Shown: piece after piece, positions 61,970-64,000 of the stretch | Layout of the letters: each line of letters opens with the position of its first letter | How positions within the stretch are numbered: the first letter of the stretch is position 1 | Source: Gymnorhina tibicen | Lineage: Eukaryota > Chordata > Aves > Passeriformes > Artamidae | DNA length: 64,000 nucleotides | Direction: 5' to 3' | NCBI GenBank assembly: GCA_013399875.1 | Contig: VXAZ01005489.1 | Coordinates: 62,001 to 126,000 of the forward strand | Translations under genes and position numbers: made by a program | The notes under the pieces: model-generated | What the model saw: the letters and a program-made list of their open reading frames with translations, nothing else | Told to the model about the DNA's origin: nothing | Database searches by the model: none

Positions 61970-64000
61970 TCCTGAAATTGTCTCTGCGTAGTTTTTAGTT
62001 GCCTGACAAAAATAATAATTTCCAATTGAAGAAACTTCTCCAGTTTAGTAATCAGGTTTCTTCTTCTTTAGCCATTTTAGGGTAGCTATCTGTAAAGTCA
62101 TTGCTGAAATCGGATCTCTCTGGTCTGATTGGAGTAGGCTTGCAAGAACGTAACAGACCAGAAATGGGAACTCAAATCTGTCTGCATCGTATAGGAGCTG
62201 TACAAAGAAGCTCAAACTAGATCATATGGCAGTAACAGCAACTTCAGATGAAATAAATCTGAACCAAAATACATATCCAAACATGACCTGAGGCTTAGTT
62301 TCCTTTTAACCTCAATAATATCAACTTTTAAAGTACTTCCATGGGAAGAGTTATAACCAATGACATCACAGCAGGAGGCTCATGGAAGTTTTAAATCGAT
62401 GAACATAAGTGGCACAATCACATCTAAAAGCTGACCCAACTATTGTGCAATTACATTTATGGTCACAGAAGTTACGAGTTCTTCTTCACGTATCAAGAAG
62501 AGCTGTCATCTTTCAAAAGGCCTCTCTAAATCATCTGATAAAATTTTTGTATTAATTATTGTTTTTACAACAGAGATATTAGTATTACAGCAGAACTTAG
62601 AAGACATATTTATAGATCAAAACTTAGGTTTGGAGCTGTTCAAATGCAAAACAAAAACATGAATTTAGTACAGAAGAGTTTGAAAACACTTAAAACCAGT
62701 GCATTTTGTCAAAATATCTAGCTACAGATTAAGCTACTAGTTCTTAATATCTGCATGCAAGAATATCTGTATAAAAAAGTTTGAGAGTAATATCTTCATA
62801 CCTTCATTCCATGTACTAATCTATTGCTATTGTATTCTATATTCAATTTATGGTGTAAATATCTCTGTTAGAACAGGTCAGTTCATTAACCATTAAAATT
62901 TGTGCATCATTTACTCCAACTTTGGTTCCAGAAAGTGGTGTGAAATCTGAAATAGAGGCAAATTGTCAGAGAAGCAGCAAAAAAACTGGTTGCTTATCTA
63001 AAATATAGTTCAAAGTCTAATCTGGAAAACTCCTGAAAATTATTTTTTAGGGAAAAAATCAAAAATTTTGAATACTGTAATAGATGCCTTTCATGTGTGA
63101 CATTGGAATATACATCTAAAGCCACAATGGGAAATGATAGTGGCTTTCAACAACAGAAGATGAAGTTGACCAACCTTTTTTTCCCTTAGAACACGTTTGA
63201 TTCTGAATTTTGTTTGAATTGTGGTTAGGGGTCCATCCAAAACAAACCTCTATTTTGCTTGGCCCTCAAAATTACCATGAATTTCATTGTCTACACAGAT
63301 GCAGATGCTGATCTAATTTGTACCAGCTGCAGAATACTTAATTAAGCCTTTTCTGGCCATCTTTGGCTGTCTGCTTCTGTATCACATCATCACTCAGTGC
63401 AAGATAGACAAAAGCTTGAGTGTCACACAATTAGCAAGGGGGTGCAATCATATTTTTTGTTTTGGGCTATATATTTTTTGTCAAAATATCTGAAAATATC
63501 ACAATACCTTAGTCAGGCAATTCCTTTTCTGGAAAAGAGAAGAAAGGCGCAGCCTAAAAAAATCCTTTCCTTGTTCCCTCCCAGCTTTTCCCGAAATGAA
63601 AGTGAATCACAGAGAGATTCTCCTTATTCAATGGCAGGCAATCACATGGAAAAATAAATGTGGTAGAAGGAATAAAAAGGGTGGTCCTTACTTAAATGCT
63701 GATTCTGAAACAATTTCTGAGAGCCTTTCCCCTTAGAAATAAGTAGAAGGAACTGCCCCAGCAGGAACTTCTTTAGAAACCCCCAGTTAATGGTGCAGAG
63801 GTTTAAGACTTCTAAAACTGCATAAATTAACAATGAAATACAAAGTTATCTTCCTCTGCATCAATTCTAGAAGCTGTGAGAGATAGCTCTTCTATATTAG
63901 CAATCAAGTTGAATAGTAAAGATGCTGTATTTCTTGGGTGAAGGCTGTTTAATAATCTAGATGGACTTTAATCACAGATGTATTAAACCATACAATAAAT

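Larger units (their letters stand above)
53381..64000. other. AT-rich sequence, no gene recognised
   Basis: About 10.6 kb without a supportable exon, RNA gene or named repeat. Microsatellites and duplications are listed separately. A GC-richer patch at about 60.05-60.25 kb (CCCACCCCTGCACCCC and neighbours) has no long frame with a known motif. The longest frame, 138 codons on the minus strand (54550-54134), was not recognised. Confidence 0.5.

Noticed and set aside
1..64000. tRNA genes, rRNA, CRISPR arrays, bacterial-type genes
   Set aside because: No GGTTCGANTCC-type B box in a cloverleaf context, no rRNA core words, no regularly spaced identical repeats with unique spacers, and no prokaryotic gene density.

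Overview
This window looks like nuclear DNA from a bird, or less likely another sauropsid. The main evidence is three CR1 (chicken-repeat-1 type) LINE fragments. One ends in the typical CR1 3' tail (TTCTATGATTCTATGATT). Another keeps a recognisable end of the CR1 ORF2 protein. I recognise no mammalian Alu, L1 or B1-type repeats. The sequence is visibly AT-rich and full of short A/T runs. There are no bacterial-style operons, ribosome binding sites or dense coding. Most open frames are about 60-140 codons, which is what chance gives in 64 kb of AT-rich DNA. I found no protein-coding exon, rRNA, tRNA or CRISPR array that I can support. The window is best read as intergenic or deep-intronic vertebrate DNA carrying old mobile-element remains.

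Layout. 1-13,070: unique AT-rich sequence with a few short tandem duplications and one CpG-bearing patch near 7.65 kb. 13,071-15,086: the most structured part, with two retroviral-type solo LTRs in the same orientation about 580 bp apart. Each starts TGATG, ends in CA, is flanked by its own 4-bp target-site duplication (TAAG and GTCT), has a TATA box, and carries 27-bp tandem repeats near its 5' end. 16,472-16,690: a worn plus-strand CR1 fragment with an internal deletion. 16,691-43,690: about 27 kb in which I see only microsatellites and small duplications. 43,383-43,415: a perfect 15-bp-arm inverted repeat. 43,691-43,975: a frameshifted fossil of the C-terminal dimerisation region of a hAT-family DNA transposase. 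46,461-47,045: a minus-strand CR1 with its ORF2 C-terminus and 3' UTR. 52,275-52,340: a short plus-strand CR1 3' tail, followed by about 1 kb of pyrimidine-rich sequence. 53,381-64,000: AT-rich sequence with a tandem duplication near 58.2 kb and a few microsatellites.

No genes act together here. The biology is the history of insertions: CR1 retrotransposition, retroviral LTR insertion followed by recombination to solo LTRs, and hAT transposition, all now decayed. I did not find a convincing undescribed system. The most promising items are the LTR pair with its U3 minisatellites and NRF1-like sites, the hAT fossil, and the perfect inverted repeat about 300 bp upstream of that fossil.
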